The translations under genes were made by a program, and so were the position numbers. This document shows positions 45,474 through 53,053 of a stretch of 64,000 nucleotides of DNA, in pieces (position 1 is the first letter of the stretch; each line of letters starts with the position of its first letter). This DNA comes from CALJDF01 sp038121105 (GTDB lineage Bacteria; Pseudomonadota; Alphaproteobacteria; SHVP01): the NCBI GenBank assembly GCA_038121105.1, contig JAYONB010000010.1, positions 79,956 to 143,955 on the forward strand. Reading direction: 5' to 3'. The notes under the pieces were generated by a model. The model had not been told where the DNA came from. It worked only from the letters and a program-made list of their open reading frames with translations, and did no database searches.

Positions 45474-45953
45474 ATGAAACCCGTGCGCTTGATAATTCTA
45501 GCGATGACAGTGCTTGTCGTGGCCGGATGCGCCAATCGCGATGAGCGATCCCGGCTGGGCGACCTCATCGGTGGTGATAAGGAGCCCGAAACCGCGACCG
45601 TGGCCAACGCAGACGAATCGTCTGCTGCAGCCCCGCGCCCCGAAAGCACTCTCATTTTGACCGCTTTGCTCGAGAGCGCCGCCGGCCAGGCGATTACCGC
45701 CGCCGATCAACTGGCGCTGGAACGCACCACCCAAACCACGCTCGAGACCGTGCCGATCGGCAACGAGAGCGTCTGGCGCAATCCGCAATCCGGCAGCCAC
45801 GGGGTCATCGCGCCCCGCCGTACCTTTCAAAAAGTCAGCGGCACCTATTGTCGGGAGTTCACTCAGACTCTCGTAGCGGGTAATGTGACGGAGGAAGCGT
45901 TGGGCACCGCCTGTCGCGAAACCGACGGCACATGGAAGTTGGCTGACGACTGA
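45474..45953 (+). CDS. Small surface-antigen-like lipoprotein
   Basis: ATG 45474, preceded by CGAGGG, gives 159 residues. The lipobox VVAGC at about residues 14-18 is followed by Asn, so the mature lipoprotein begins with Cys18. The C-terminal half (PIGNESVWRNPQSGSHGVIAP, GTYCREFTQTLVAGNVTEEA, CRETDGTWKLADD) is the RT0821/Lpp0805-type surface antigen or 17-kDa-like domain. It ends TGATG, sharing one base with the start of the giant SEL1 gene, so the two are translationally coupled. Confidence 0.85.
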   Translation: MKPVRLIILAMTVLVVAGCANRDERSRLGDLIGGDKEPETATVANADESSAAAPRPESTLILTALLESAAGQAITAADQLALERTTQTTLETVPIGNESVWRNPQSGSHGVIAPRRTFQKVSGTYCREFTQTLVAGNVTEEALGTACRETDGTWKLADD

Positions 45954-48934
45954 TGTATTCGCCGCCCCCAGGCCGAAATACGCTGCGCCGACACGCGCTG
46001 CTGGGCACCACTGCGCTCTTCTTGATCGCGACCGGCGTCGGTTTTGCCGGGCAACCGGCGCATGCCGAATTCGCCGACGGTACGCTCGCCTATCAAGAAG
46101 GCGACTACGAACGCGCCTATAACGAATGGCTGCCGCTTGCGCGCGCCGGCAACGCCGCCGCGCAACGCAATATCGGCCAGCTATACCGCCTCGGTCTTGG
46201 CGTTCCCAAAGATCTCAAGGTCGCCGCGAATTGGTATCGCCTTGCCGCGGACCAAGGGCTGTCGCGCGCACAGGCCAACCTCGGCGTGATGTATCTGCGT
46301 GGCGAGGGGGTCGAACGCGATCCCGTCAAAGCCGCCGATTGGTTCGGCAAAGCGGCCGATCAAGGTCACGTCATTTCGCAATACAACTTGGCGCTGATGC
46401 TCGAACAGGGCTACGGCGTGACGCGCAATCTTCGCGAAGCTGCCAAGTGGTTTGCCGAGGCCTCGGAGGGCGGACACGATAAAGCTGGCGACCGATTGGC
46501 CGCCATCCTTTCGGAATCGGTTGCGCCGGCGGCGGGCGGCCCCGCGGTGCCCGCCGTGAAACCGGCGGCGCCGATTCAAACCGCACGTGCGCAAGACTAT
46601 CTGCCGACCCGCATTCTCAATCGACAAAACCCCGCTCCGACCCCCGCCGGGCCGCAGGTGGCTTCGGCCGAATCTTCGGCGACGGATGGCCCCGCCGAAA
46701 CCGGCACCGACCGGCTCACCGAAGTTCTCACGGCCCCGCCGTCGCCGGCGGACATCGCCGGCACCCCGGCCGCACGTTTTGCGGTGCGTCCCGCCGCCGC
46801 ACCGCCCACGCGGGTTGCCACCCTGCCCGAGACCGCGCCCGAGGCGAGCGGCCTGCGCCGTCCCGCCTTCCTTCAGGAACGCAAGAAAGCCGTGCGCGAA
46901 GATGCCCCGGTCCAGGCTGCCCTTGGGCGTGCGCCCGAGGCCAGGCGGTCCGTTGCGCCGCCGTCCCCGGCACGGGCCGCGCCCTCGGCGCGATCCTCCA
47001 CGGTGCGCCCGATTATCGAGGTGCCCGTTGCACCCTTCCTGAAAGCGGAAGCCGCGGCGGCGCGCCAACCGTCGCCCCCTGTCGCCAAACCTCCCGCTGC
47101 TTTCCTTAAAGCCGAGGCCAAGAAGGCGCCTGCCGAAGCCTCGCCCCCGGCGGTCCCGGTCGCACCGGTTCAGGTCGCCGCGGTGACGCCGCCGGCGGCA
47201 CCCGTGGTTGCCCGGCGCGATCCCGTGCCCGCCGCGCTCGTGGTGCCCAAGCAACCGGTTGAGGTTGCCAAACCGGTCCCCGCCTTCCTGGCGCGCGAGG
47301 CGATGACGCCACCGCCCGATTTGGTATTGGCGCCGCGCTTTGGCCCGCAAAGCTATCTTGCCCCCCGCCAAGTGCCCCCCGATCTGAAGATCGCGGCGGT
47401 GCCCGACGGACCGCCCCCGCGCGCGCCGGAAAAGGAACCGCCAGGGACCCAACTTGCCCTACCGCTCGGCGATCAACGAGACCGTCCGTCCGAAAAGCCC
47501 GACCTCCCGGCCTTCTTGGTCCGCGAATCGCTGGTGCCGAAACCGCTGGAGAAACCGGTGCCGCCCCAGCGCGACCTACCGGTTCAAGTAGCGGCCCTGC
47601 CCGAAGCGCCACGCCATCCCGCGCCGCCCCCGCGTGATGAACCAGTCACGTTAACGACAGGCCCGCGCATCCCGGTGTACTACCTGCGCCAGGGCGCCGA
47701 AGCTTTGGCCGCAGGCCGAATTGGCTATGTGTTGTCGGCCGAACCGCAGCCCGTCCGTGTGGCCTCCTTGGCGGTGCCGCCCGCAGCGCTGCCGGACCTC
47801 CCGCCGATGCTGGCGAACGACAAGACGCCCCCTGGCGCCAAGCCGGTGCCGGCGTTCTTGCAACGCGAAGCGGCCGGCGAGCACGACGATAGCGAAGAAC
47901 AAGTTGTCCAATTGGTCCCGGTCGCGACACCGCCGCGCTTTTTGGAAGAAGAAGCAAACGCGCCGGCTCCGGTACCGAGCGTTGCCGTCCGTCCGAAACC
48001 GGTCCCTGAATTCTTGGAAGACGAAGCCGTCCCGGCGCTGTTGCGTCGCGAGGCGGCAATCCCGCCCGAGAGGGGTCCCGCGCCGAACTCCGACGAAACG
48101 CCCGGGGCCGTGGCGGTTCCCCAAGCAACCAAGCCCCAACTACCGTCGGCGACAGCGGTCGACGTCCCGCCGTTCCTGCGCGCAGAAGCTCAAACCGGCG
48201 CTTTGGCGCTCACCGACACGCCCTATACCGGCGACCCGGTCGGTCGGGCGAAACGGGTCTCTTCACTCTTGGACAACGCCGATGCCGCGGCAAAAGAGGG
48301 CGCGCGAAGCGCAATTCCGCGCTACTACAGAGAACGGGCCGCGCTGCTCACGGAGCTTGAAAAGGCCGAGGATGATCCCGCACCGCTACCGTTCCTGCGC
48401 CACGCGCCTCGGGAAAATCCGGGCGCACCCATTCAACCCGTCCCCGATCTCCTTGTGGCGGAAGCCACCCGCGCCGCCCAACCGGTCCTGCCCTTCCTTA
48501 ACGAAGAAGCGGCGTCCAGCGCGGCAAAGCCCGTCGTCCCGGGCACCGGCGAAGCGGGCTCGGCGCGCGTTGCGACGCGGCCCGAGACGGGTCAAACCCC
48601 CGCCGCGGCACCCGCACAGCGCCCTGCGCAGACGGCCACCGATCGCCAAGCGGTGAATGCCGGGGTGGCCGCCTATTTGGGTCGCGACTACGAAAAAGCG
48701 ATCGGTTTCTGGCTGCCCGCCGCGACGCGCGGTAATGCCGACGCGCAGTTCTTCATCGCCGGCCTTTACCTCGACGGCAACGGGGTGACGCGCGATCTCA
48801 TCCAATCTCATATTTGGTTTGCCCGATCTGCGGCCCAGGGTCACCAGCGTGCGGGAGAGCAGCTCGACCTCCTGCGCAAGATCATCACTCAGGCGCAATA
48901 CATCGAGGCCGAACAGCGCCGAACCGCCGAATAG
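45953..48934 (+). CDS. Large secreted SEL1 protein with proline-rich linker and FLxxEA repeats
   Basis: The 993-residue protein has a signal peptide (residues 1 to about 38, ending AHAE) and an N-terminal SEL1 block at about 40-185 (AAAQRNIGQLYRLGLGVPKD and similar). A Pro/Ala/Glu/Arg-rich linker of about 700 residues follows (186-885). A second SEL1 block lies at about 898-970. The linker repeats a short motif, [AP]x[FL]LxxE[AS], eleven times, with more degenerate copies. The C-terminal block AQFFIAGLYLDGNGVTRD is a normal SEL1 repeat. It is coupled to the lipoprotein gene upstream. I do not recognise a named family for the whole protein; the architecture suggests a periplasmic tether. Confidence 0.87.
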   Translation: MYSPPPGRNTLRRHALLGTTALFLIATGVGFAGQPAHAEFADGTLAYQEGDYERAYNEWLPLARAGNAAAQRNIGQLYRLGLGVPKDLKVAANWYRLAADQGLSRAQANLGVMYLRGEGVERDPVKAADWFGKAADQGHVISQYNLALMLEQGYGVTRNLREAAKWFAEASEGGHDKAGDRLAAILSESVAPAAGGPAVPAVKPAAPIQTARAQDYLPTRILNRQNPAPTPAGPQVASAESSATDGPAETGTDRLTEVLTAPPSPADIAGTPAARFAVRPAAAPPTRVATLPETAPEASGLRRPAFLQERKKAVREDAPVQAALGRAPEARRSVAPPSPARAAPSARSSTVRPIIEVPVAPFLKAEAAAARQPSPPVAKPPAAFLKAEAKKAPAEASPPAVPVAPVQVAAVTPPAAPVVARRDPVPAALVVPKQPVEVAKPVPAFLAREAMTPPPDLVLAPRFGPQSYLAPRQVPPDLKIAAVPDGPPPRAPEKEPPGTQLALPLGDQRDRPSEKPDLPAFLVRESLVPKPLEKPVPPQRDLPVQVAALPEAPRHPAPPPRDEPVTLTTGPRIPVYYLRQGAEALAAGRIGYVLSAEPQPVRVASLAVPPAALPDLPPMLANDKTPPGAKPVPAFLQREAAGEHDDSEEQVVQLVPVATPPRFLEEEANAPAPVPSVAVRPKPVPEFLEDEAVPALLRREAAIPPERGPAPNSDETPGAVAVPQATKPQLPSATAVDVPPFLRAEAQTGALALTDTPYTGDPVGRAKRVSSLLDNADAAAKEGARSAIPRYYRERAALLTELEKAEDDPAPLPFLRHAPRENPGAPIQPVPDLLVAEATRAAQPVLPFLNEEAASSAAKPVVPGTGEAGSARVATRPETGQTPAAAPAQRPAQTATDRQAVNAGVAAYLGRDYEKAIGFWLPAATRGNADAQFFIAGLYLDGNGVTRDLIQSHIWFARSAAQGHQRAGEQLDLLRKIITQAQYIEAEQRRTAE
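46862..48511 (+). repeat. Array of FLxxEA peptide repeats within the SEL1 protein
   Basis: Residues 304-853 contain a recurring peptide. Clear copies have the aromatic or Leu at residues 362, 384, 445, 521, 635, 663, 687, 696, 741, 833 and 848 (for example PAFLAREA, PEFLEDEA, PPFLRAEA). Weaker forms are PAFLQERK (304), PVYYLRQG (about 575) and PRYYRERA (about 789). Spacing varies from 9 to about 115 residues. The repetition is seen in protein, not as a DNA tandem repeat: the flanking DNA differs between copies. Confidence 0.85.
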
Positions 48935-48971
48935 GTGCACGCCTGCCCGGCCACGCCGGGTTATGTTGCAC
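48935..48971. other. Nested inverted repeats after the large SEL1 gene
   Basis: GTGCA (48935-48939) pairs with TGCAC (48967-48971), and inside it CCCGGC (48946-48951) pairs with GCCGGG (48955-48960) around a CAC loop. The structure starts directly after the stop codon and lies 70 bases before mmsA. No T run follows. It may block 3' exonucleases or act as a weak terminator. Confidence 0.45.
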
Positions 48972-49040
48972 GATCCACGCTTTTCAGGCACGACAGACTT
49001 GGCGCCTCGCGCGCCCAATTGACATCGAGGGAAGGCGGGC

Positions 49041-50534
49041 ATGAAAACGCTGCATCATTTTGTGAACGGTCAACAGGTCGAGGGTACCAGCGGTCGGTTC
49101 GGCGAGGTCTTCAATCCAGCCACCGGCGAGCAAACCGCCACAGTGCCTTTTGCGAGCGCCGACGAAACCCGTGCCGCGATCGGCATCGCGCACGATGCCC
49201 TACCGGCTTGGGCCGCGGTGCCGCCGGTGCAACGTGCGCGCGTGATGTTCCGGTTCAAGGAACTCATGGAGCGGCACAAAGACGAAATGGCCGCCCTGGT
49301 GACGGCCGAACACGGAAAAACGCTGCCCGATGCGGGCGGCTCGATCGCGCGCGGTCTCGAGGTCGTCGAGTTTGCCTGCGGCATTCCGCACCTTCTGAAG
49401 GGCGAGTTTTCCGAAAACGTCGGCACCAATGTCGATTCGTGGTCGTCACGCCAGCCGGTCGGCGTCTGTGCGGGGATCACGCCGTTCAACTTCCCCGCCA
49501 TGGTGCCGATGTGGATGTTTCCGATCGCCATCGCGTGCGGCAATACGTTCGTTCTCAAGCCTTCCGAAAAAGATCCTTCGGCCCCGTTGTTCATGGCGGA
49601 TTTGCTTAAAGAAGCAGGTTTACCTGACGGTGTTTTCAACCTCGTCAACGGCGACCGCGAATCGGTCGAGACGTTGCTCGACGACCCCCGGATTGCCGCC
49701 ATCAGTTTTGTCGGCTCGACGGCGGTCGCCGAACACATCTATCGCACCGGCTCGGCTGCCGGGAAGCGCGTCCAGGCGTTGGGCGGGGCGAAAAATCATA
49801 TGGTGGTGATGCCGGATGCCGACATGGATCAGGCCACCGACGCGCTAATGGGCGCGGCCTTCGGGTCGGCGGGCGAGCGCTGCATGGCGGTCTCGGTCGC
49901 GGTCGCCGTCGGCAGTGCGGGCGATGCGTTGATCGAACGACTGACGCCCAAAATCGCCGCGCTCAAGGTCGGTCCCGGCACCGATCCGGATTCGGAAATG
50001 GGTCCGCTGGTCACCAAACAGCACTTCGAAAAGGTGCGCGGCTATATCGATGCAGGCGAGAAAGAAGGCGCGGATCTCTTGGTCGACGGGCGCGACCTCA
50101 AATTGCAGGGCTACGAAGACGGCTATTTCGTGGGCGGCACGCTATTCGACAACGTCACGCCGGACATGAGCATCTATCGCGAAGAAATTTTCGGCCCGGT
50201 CCTTTCGGTGGTGCGGGCGCCGGACTTCGACAACGCCAAGAAGCTGGTCGACGCCCACGAATACGGCAACGGCGCGGCGATCTTCACGCGCGATGGCGAT
50301 GCCGCACGCGAGTTCTCGTCCACGGTGCAAGCCGGCATGGTGGGGATCAACGTGCCGATTCCGGTGCCCATGGCGTTTCATTCCTTCGGCGGCTGGAAGC
50401 GCTCGCTCTTCGGCGCTCACTCGATCCACGGGCCGGACGGCGTACACTTCTATACCAAGCTCAAGACCGTTACCTCGCGTTGGCCCACCGGCATTCGTTC
50501 GGGTGCCGAGTACACCTTCCCGTCAATGAAATGA
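49041..50534 (+). CDS. mmsA: CoA-acylating methylmalonate-semialdehyde dehydrogenase
   Basis: This 497-residue aldehyde dehydrogenase matches MmsA in length and motifs: TAEHGKTLPDA, GITPFNFPAMVPMWMFPIA, FVGSTAVAEHIY, LGGAKNH and catalytic Cys in GSAGERCMAVS. KRSLFG and MTLxxW-like ending KTVTSRWPTGIR are typical of the family. It oxidises methylmalonate semialdehyde (valine breakdown) or malonate semialdehyde to propionyl- or acetyl-CoA. The ATG has a strong ribosome site AAGGCGG. Confidence 0.95.
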   Translation: MKTLHHFVNGQQVEGTSGRFGEVFNPATGEQTATVPFASADETRAAIGIAHDALPAWAAVPPVQRARVMFRFKELMERHKDEMAALVTAEHGKTLPDAGGSIARGLEVVEFACGIPHLLKGEFSENVGTNVDSWSSRQPVGVCAGITPFNFPAMVPMWMFPIAIACGNTFVLKPSEKDPSAPLFMADLLKEAGLPDGVFNLVNGDRESVETLLDDPRIAAISFVGSTAVAEHIYRTGSAAGKRVQALGGAKNHMVVMPDADMDQATDALMGAAFGSAGERCMAVSVAVAVGSAGDALIERLTPKIAALKVGPGTDPDSEMGPLVTKQHFEKVRGYIDAGEKEGADLLVDGRDLKLQGYEDGYFVGGTLFDNVTPDMSIYREEIFGPVLSVVRAPDFDNAKKLVDAHEYGNGAAIFTRDGDAAREFSSTVQAGMVGINVPIPVPMAFHSFGGWKRSLFGAHSIHGPDGVHFYTKLKTVTSRWPTGIRSGAEYTFPSMK

Positions 50535-50542
50535 GGTAAGCC

Positions 50543-51154
50543 ATGGATCTGTGCGCCGTGCCCCGGATTGCGCCGGAAGACTTTCCCGAACCGGCTGACG
50601 ACCTTGCTGGAGATGCCGAAGGTGTCGCCGTTCTGGCCGGCGGGTGCTTCTGGTGCGTCGATGCGGTATACCGGCAGCTTGAGGGCGTGCTCCAAGTCGT
50701 CGCCGGCTACGCCGGGGGGACCGCCGAAACGGCCGATTACCGAACGGTGTGTTCCGGCACCACAGGTCATGCCGAGGTCGTGATGATCCGGTTTGATCCT
50801 GCGCGGATCACCTTCGGTCAGATTCTCAAAGTTTTTTTCTCGGTCGCCCACGATCCGACCCAACTGAACCGGCAGGGCAACGACTTTGGTCCGCAATACC
50901 GCTCGGCCATCTTTGTCGCCGATGCCGACCAGCGCCGCGTCGCCCAGGCCTATATCGATCAACTGGCGGCCGCCAAGGTCTATGACGACGAGATCGTGAC
51001 GACGTTGGAACCGCTGGAGGCGTTCTACGAGGCAGAGGACTATCATCAAGACTATGCCGCGCGGAATCCCGAACAGCCCTACATCGCCCATATCTCGATG
51101 CCGAAGGTCGCGAAGGTCCGCAAACATTTCGCCGACCGCCTGAAGGCACGGTAA
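50543..51154 (+). CDS. msrA: Peptide methionine (S)-S-oxide reductase
   Basis: The 203-residue protein has the active-site motif LAGGCFWCVDAVYRQLEGV and the usual GYAGG, then HAEVVMIRFDP and FFSVAHDPTQLNRQGNDFGPQYRSAIF. It repairs oxidised methionine in proteins by a sulfenic-acid mechanism at the first Cys of GCFWC. It starts eight bases after mmsA, with GAGGTAAG upstream, and probably shares its transcript. Confidence 0.95.
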   Translation: MDLCAVPRIAPEDFPEPADDLAGDAEGVAVLAGGCFWCVDAVYRQLEGVLQVVAGYAGGTAETADYRTVCSGTTGHAEVVMIRFDPARITFGQILKVFFSVAHDPTQLNRQGNDFGPQYRSAIFVADADQRRVAQAYIDQLAAAKVYDDEIVTTLEPLEAFYEAEDYHQDYAARNPEQPYIAHISMPKVAKVRKHFADRLKAR

Positions 51155-51164
51155 CGTCAGCGCG

Positions 51165-51353
51165 ATGCCCAAGTCGCCCCCGACCAATGCCGATCTCGCC
51201 GCCCGCCTCTTGCGGGATGTGGCGGCCCACTACCGCCTCATCGGATCGGAAAACCCCGAGGTCGCCGACGAAATGGAAGAAAACGCGCGCACCTGCGAAG
51301 AGGTTGCCGACCGGGTCGCGCGCGACCCCACCGGCCCGCTAACGGATTCATAA
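51165..51353 (+). CDS. Hypothetical 62-residue protein
   Basis: This small acidic, helical protein (LRDVAAHYRLIGSENPEVADEMEENARTCEEVADRVARDP is split here only for description: two helices around SENPEV) has no motif I recognise. It has no membrane segment or signal. The start is 10 bases after msrA and its stop shares a base with the next gene (TAATG), which supports real, coupled translation. Confidence 0.6.
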   Translation: MPKSPPTNADLAARLLRDVAAHYRLIGSENPEVADEMEENARTCEEVADRVARDPTGPLTDS

Positions 51354-51721
51354 TGGCGTGGCGCGCGATAATGGTCGCCGGTCTAACGATCGGTTGGCCG
51401 CTCCTTCAACTTCTCATTCTTTTCCTGCGCTTCGGCGACGACGCCCTGGTCAACGTCCAGGACGAGATCGCGCCGTATGTCTTCTTCGGGTTCCTGTCCG
51501 GCACCTTTCTGAACTACGCATTGCGGCGCGAAGAAAGCCGGGCCCAGCGTTGGGGCGTGATCGTCGGCTTCGTCGGCTCGCTCCCGGTGGCTCAGTGGGC
51601 GACGGTTCTCGGGGCGGTGTCTTTCCCTCCGTGGATCGGCATCCCCGTAGCGGGTCTCATTGCGCAGTTTCTCGGCGTCGCGGTCGGCCGCATGGTCGCG
51701 CGTTTCTTCGATCGTTCTTAG
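51353..51721 (+). CDS. Small membrane protein, hypothetical
   Basis: This 122-residue protein has about four hydrophobic segments (roughly residues 5-25, 40-57, 68-85 and 90-112) joined by short polar loops such as LRREESRAQRWG. I cannot assign a family. It overlaps the preceding small gene by one base and converges with the cyclase gene. Confidence 0.6.
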   Translation: MAWRAIMVAGLTIGWPLLQLLILFLRFGDDALVNVQDEIAPYVFFGFLSGTFLNYALRREESRAQRWGVIVGFVGSLPVAQWATVLGAVSFPPWIGIPVAGLIAQFLGVAVGRMVARFFDRS

Positions 51722-51737
51722 GGTCGGACCTGCCGGT

Positions 51738-52925
51738 TTACGCCAATCCGTAGACCGCTTGGGCCTTTTCGATTCCCTTGAATTCGAAATTGCCGAGCGC
51801 CCTGGTTGGTTCTCCGCACGCATCGGCAAAGGGTTTCGAAAGTAACACGGGCTGTCCGAGTTTCTTCGTCAAGTCTTCCATGCGCGAAACAAGGTTGACT
51901 GCCGGGCCAATGACCGTGAAATCGAGCCGGTCGGGAGCCCCGATATTGCCGTAGATCACGTCGCCGATGTGCAAGGTTGTGCCGAAGTCTAGCGTCGGCA
52001 GGCCCTCCGCCGGACGTTGATCGTTCGCCGCCTTCATCGCGTCGCGGGCCTCGCGCCATGCCGCGAGAGCCGAGGCCGCCGCTGATGACGCATCGGTCGG
52101 TTTTTCTAAAGGCCAGATCGCCAATATGGCGTCCCCGACGAACTTCAGGATCTCGCCCCCGTTGTTCTCAATTGCCCCGCCCACCGCTTCGAAGTAGGCA
52201 TTTAGGAGGTCGATCAACGCACCCATCTCGAGCTGTTCGGATAACGGCGTGAAATCGCGCAGATCGCAGTACCAGATGGCGGCTCCGATGCTTTCGCCCG
52301 AACCGCGTGTGATCGCGCCATCCAGGACGCGCGCGCCCGCGTGTCGACCGACGTAGGTTTCGAGCAACGTGGTCGCAAGATCGCGCATCTGCATGATCTC
52401 GAACGGGCTGGCGAGGAATTTGGCAGCCCGTGAGAGAACCTCGACCTGCTCGTCGGTGAACCCACCAGGTGCTCGGGTTGTGAACGCCAGTCCATTAATC
52501 TGGCCGTCGCTGAACCGGACGGGGAGGACAAGATAGTCGGTTCCGCCGCCGTCTATGAGGTCTTGAAGTACCGGAAAGTCGAGCACGACATTCTCACCGG
52601 TCAAACGTCGACGAATGGGTTCGCCGGTCTTGAATACGACGCGGAAAGGGCTGTTGCCGAATCGCTCGTCTGACGTTTGATCGCGGGGTGGACGAAACGA
52701 AAACAACTCCTCGTCTTCACGCCAGACCCAAAAGGCAACCCGGCTCTGTGGATGAATGGTTTGCACCATGTAATTCATCCGCCAAAGGGGAATGCCCACT
52801 TCGATCAAGCGTCGGGCGAATCCCTCGACCAACGAGCCGATGGTCTGTCGATAAACCCCTTTTCGGGCGACCCAATCGGCAAGCCGATCAGCCGTTTCGT
52901 GGGCGTTCGCCGCAGCTTGAATCAT
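51738..52925 (-). CDS. Class III adenylate/guanylate cyclase with N-terminal sensory region
   Basis: The 395-residue protein has an N-terminal region of about 185 residues, partly GAF-like (VLPVRFSDGQINGLAFTTRAPGGFTDEQVEVLSRAAKFLA). A class III cyclase domain follows, with IWYCDLRDFTPLSEQ (metal-binding Asp), ILKFVGDAILAIW (second Asp), HIGDVIYGNIGAPDRLDFTVIG and PAVNLVSRME. Catalytic Asp and Arg positions look intact. It probably makes cAMP in response to an unknown cytoplasmic signal. No membrane segment is seen. Confidence 0.88.
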   Translation of the reverse strand: MIQAAANAHETADRLADWVARKGVYRQTIGSLVEGFARRLIEVGIPLWRMNYMVQTIHPQSRVAFWVWREDEELFSFRPPRDQTSDERFGNSPFRVVFKTGEPIRRRLTGENVVLDFPVLQDLIDGGGTDYLVLPVRFSDGQINGLAFTTRAPGGFTDEQVEVLSRAAKFLASPFEIMQMRDLATTLLETYVGRHAGARVLDGAITRGSGESIGAAIWYCDLRDFTPLSEQLEMGALIDLLNAYFEAVGGAIENNGGEILKFVGDAILAIWPLEKPTDASSAAASALAAWREARDAMKAANDQRPAEGLPTLDFGTTLHIGDVIYGNIGAPDRLDFTVIGPAVNLVSRMEDLTKKLGQPVLLSKPFADACGEPTRALGNFEFKGIEKAQAVYGLA

Positions 52926-53053
52926 GCGTTTTCTTTCTTCGCCGCCTAGATGCGGCAGGGCCCAAAGATGGGGAGCCAGGCCGTTGCCCGCAAGCCGAAA
53001 GGCGGGCGGCGCGACGATAGACAGGTCGCGATACCGGTCCTAAGGTCGCGCCC

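Noticed and set aside
46181..47452. Arg/Gly-rich minus-strand open frame of about 420 codons inside the large SEL1 gene
   Set aside because: It mirrors the Pro/Ala-rich linker in antisense and has no start context or domain; the plus frame has signal peptide, SEL1 repeats and recurring FLxxEA motifs.
46508..48607. Possible DNA tandem repeat or CRISPR-like array in the SEL1 linker
   Set aside because: Copies of the peptide motif differ in codons and spacing, with no constant-length DNA repeat or unique spacers.
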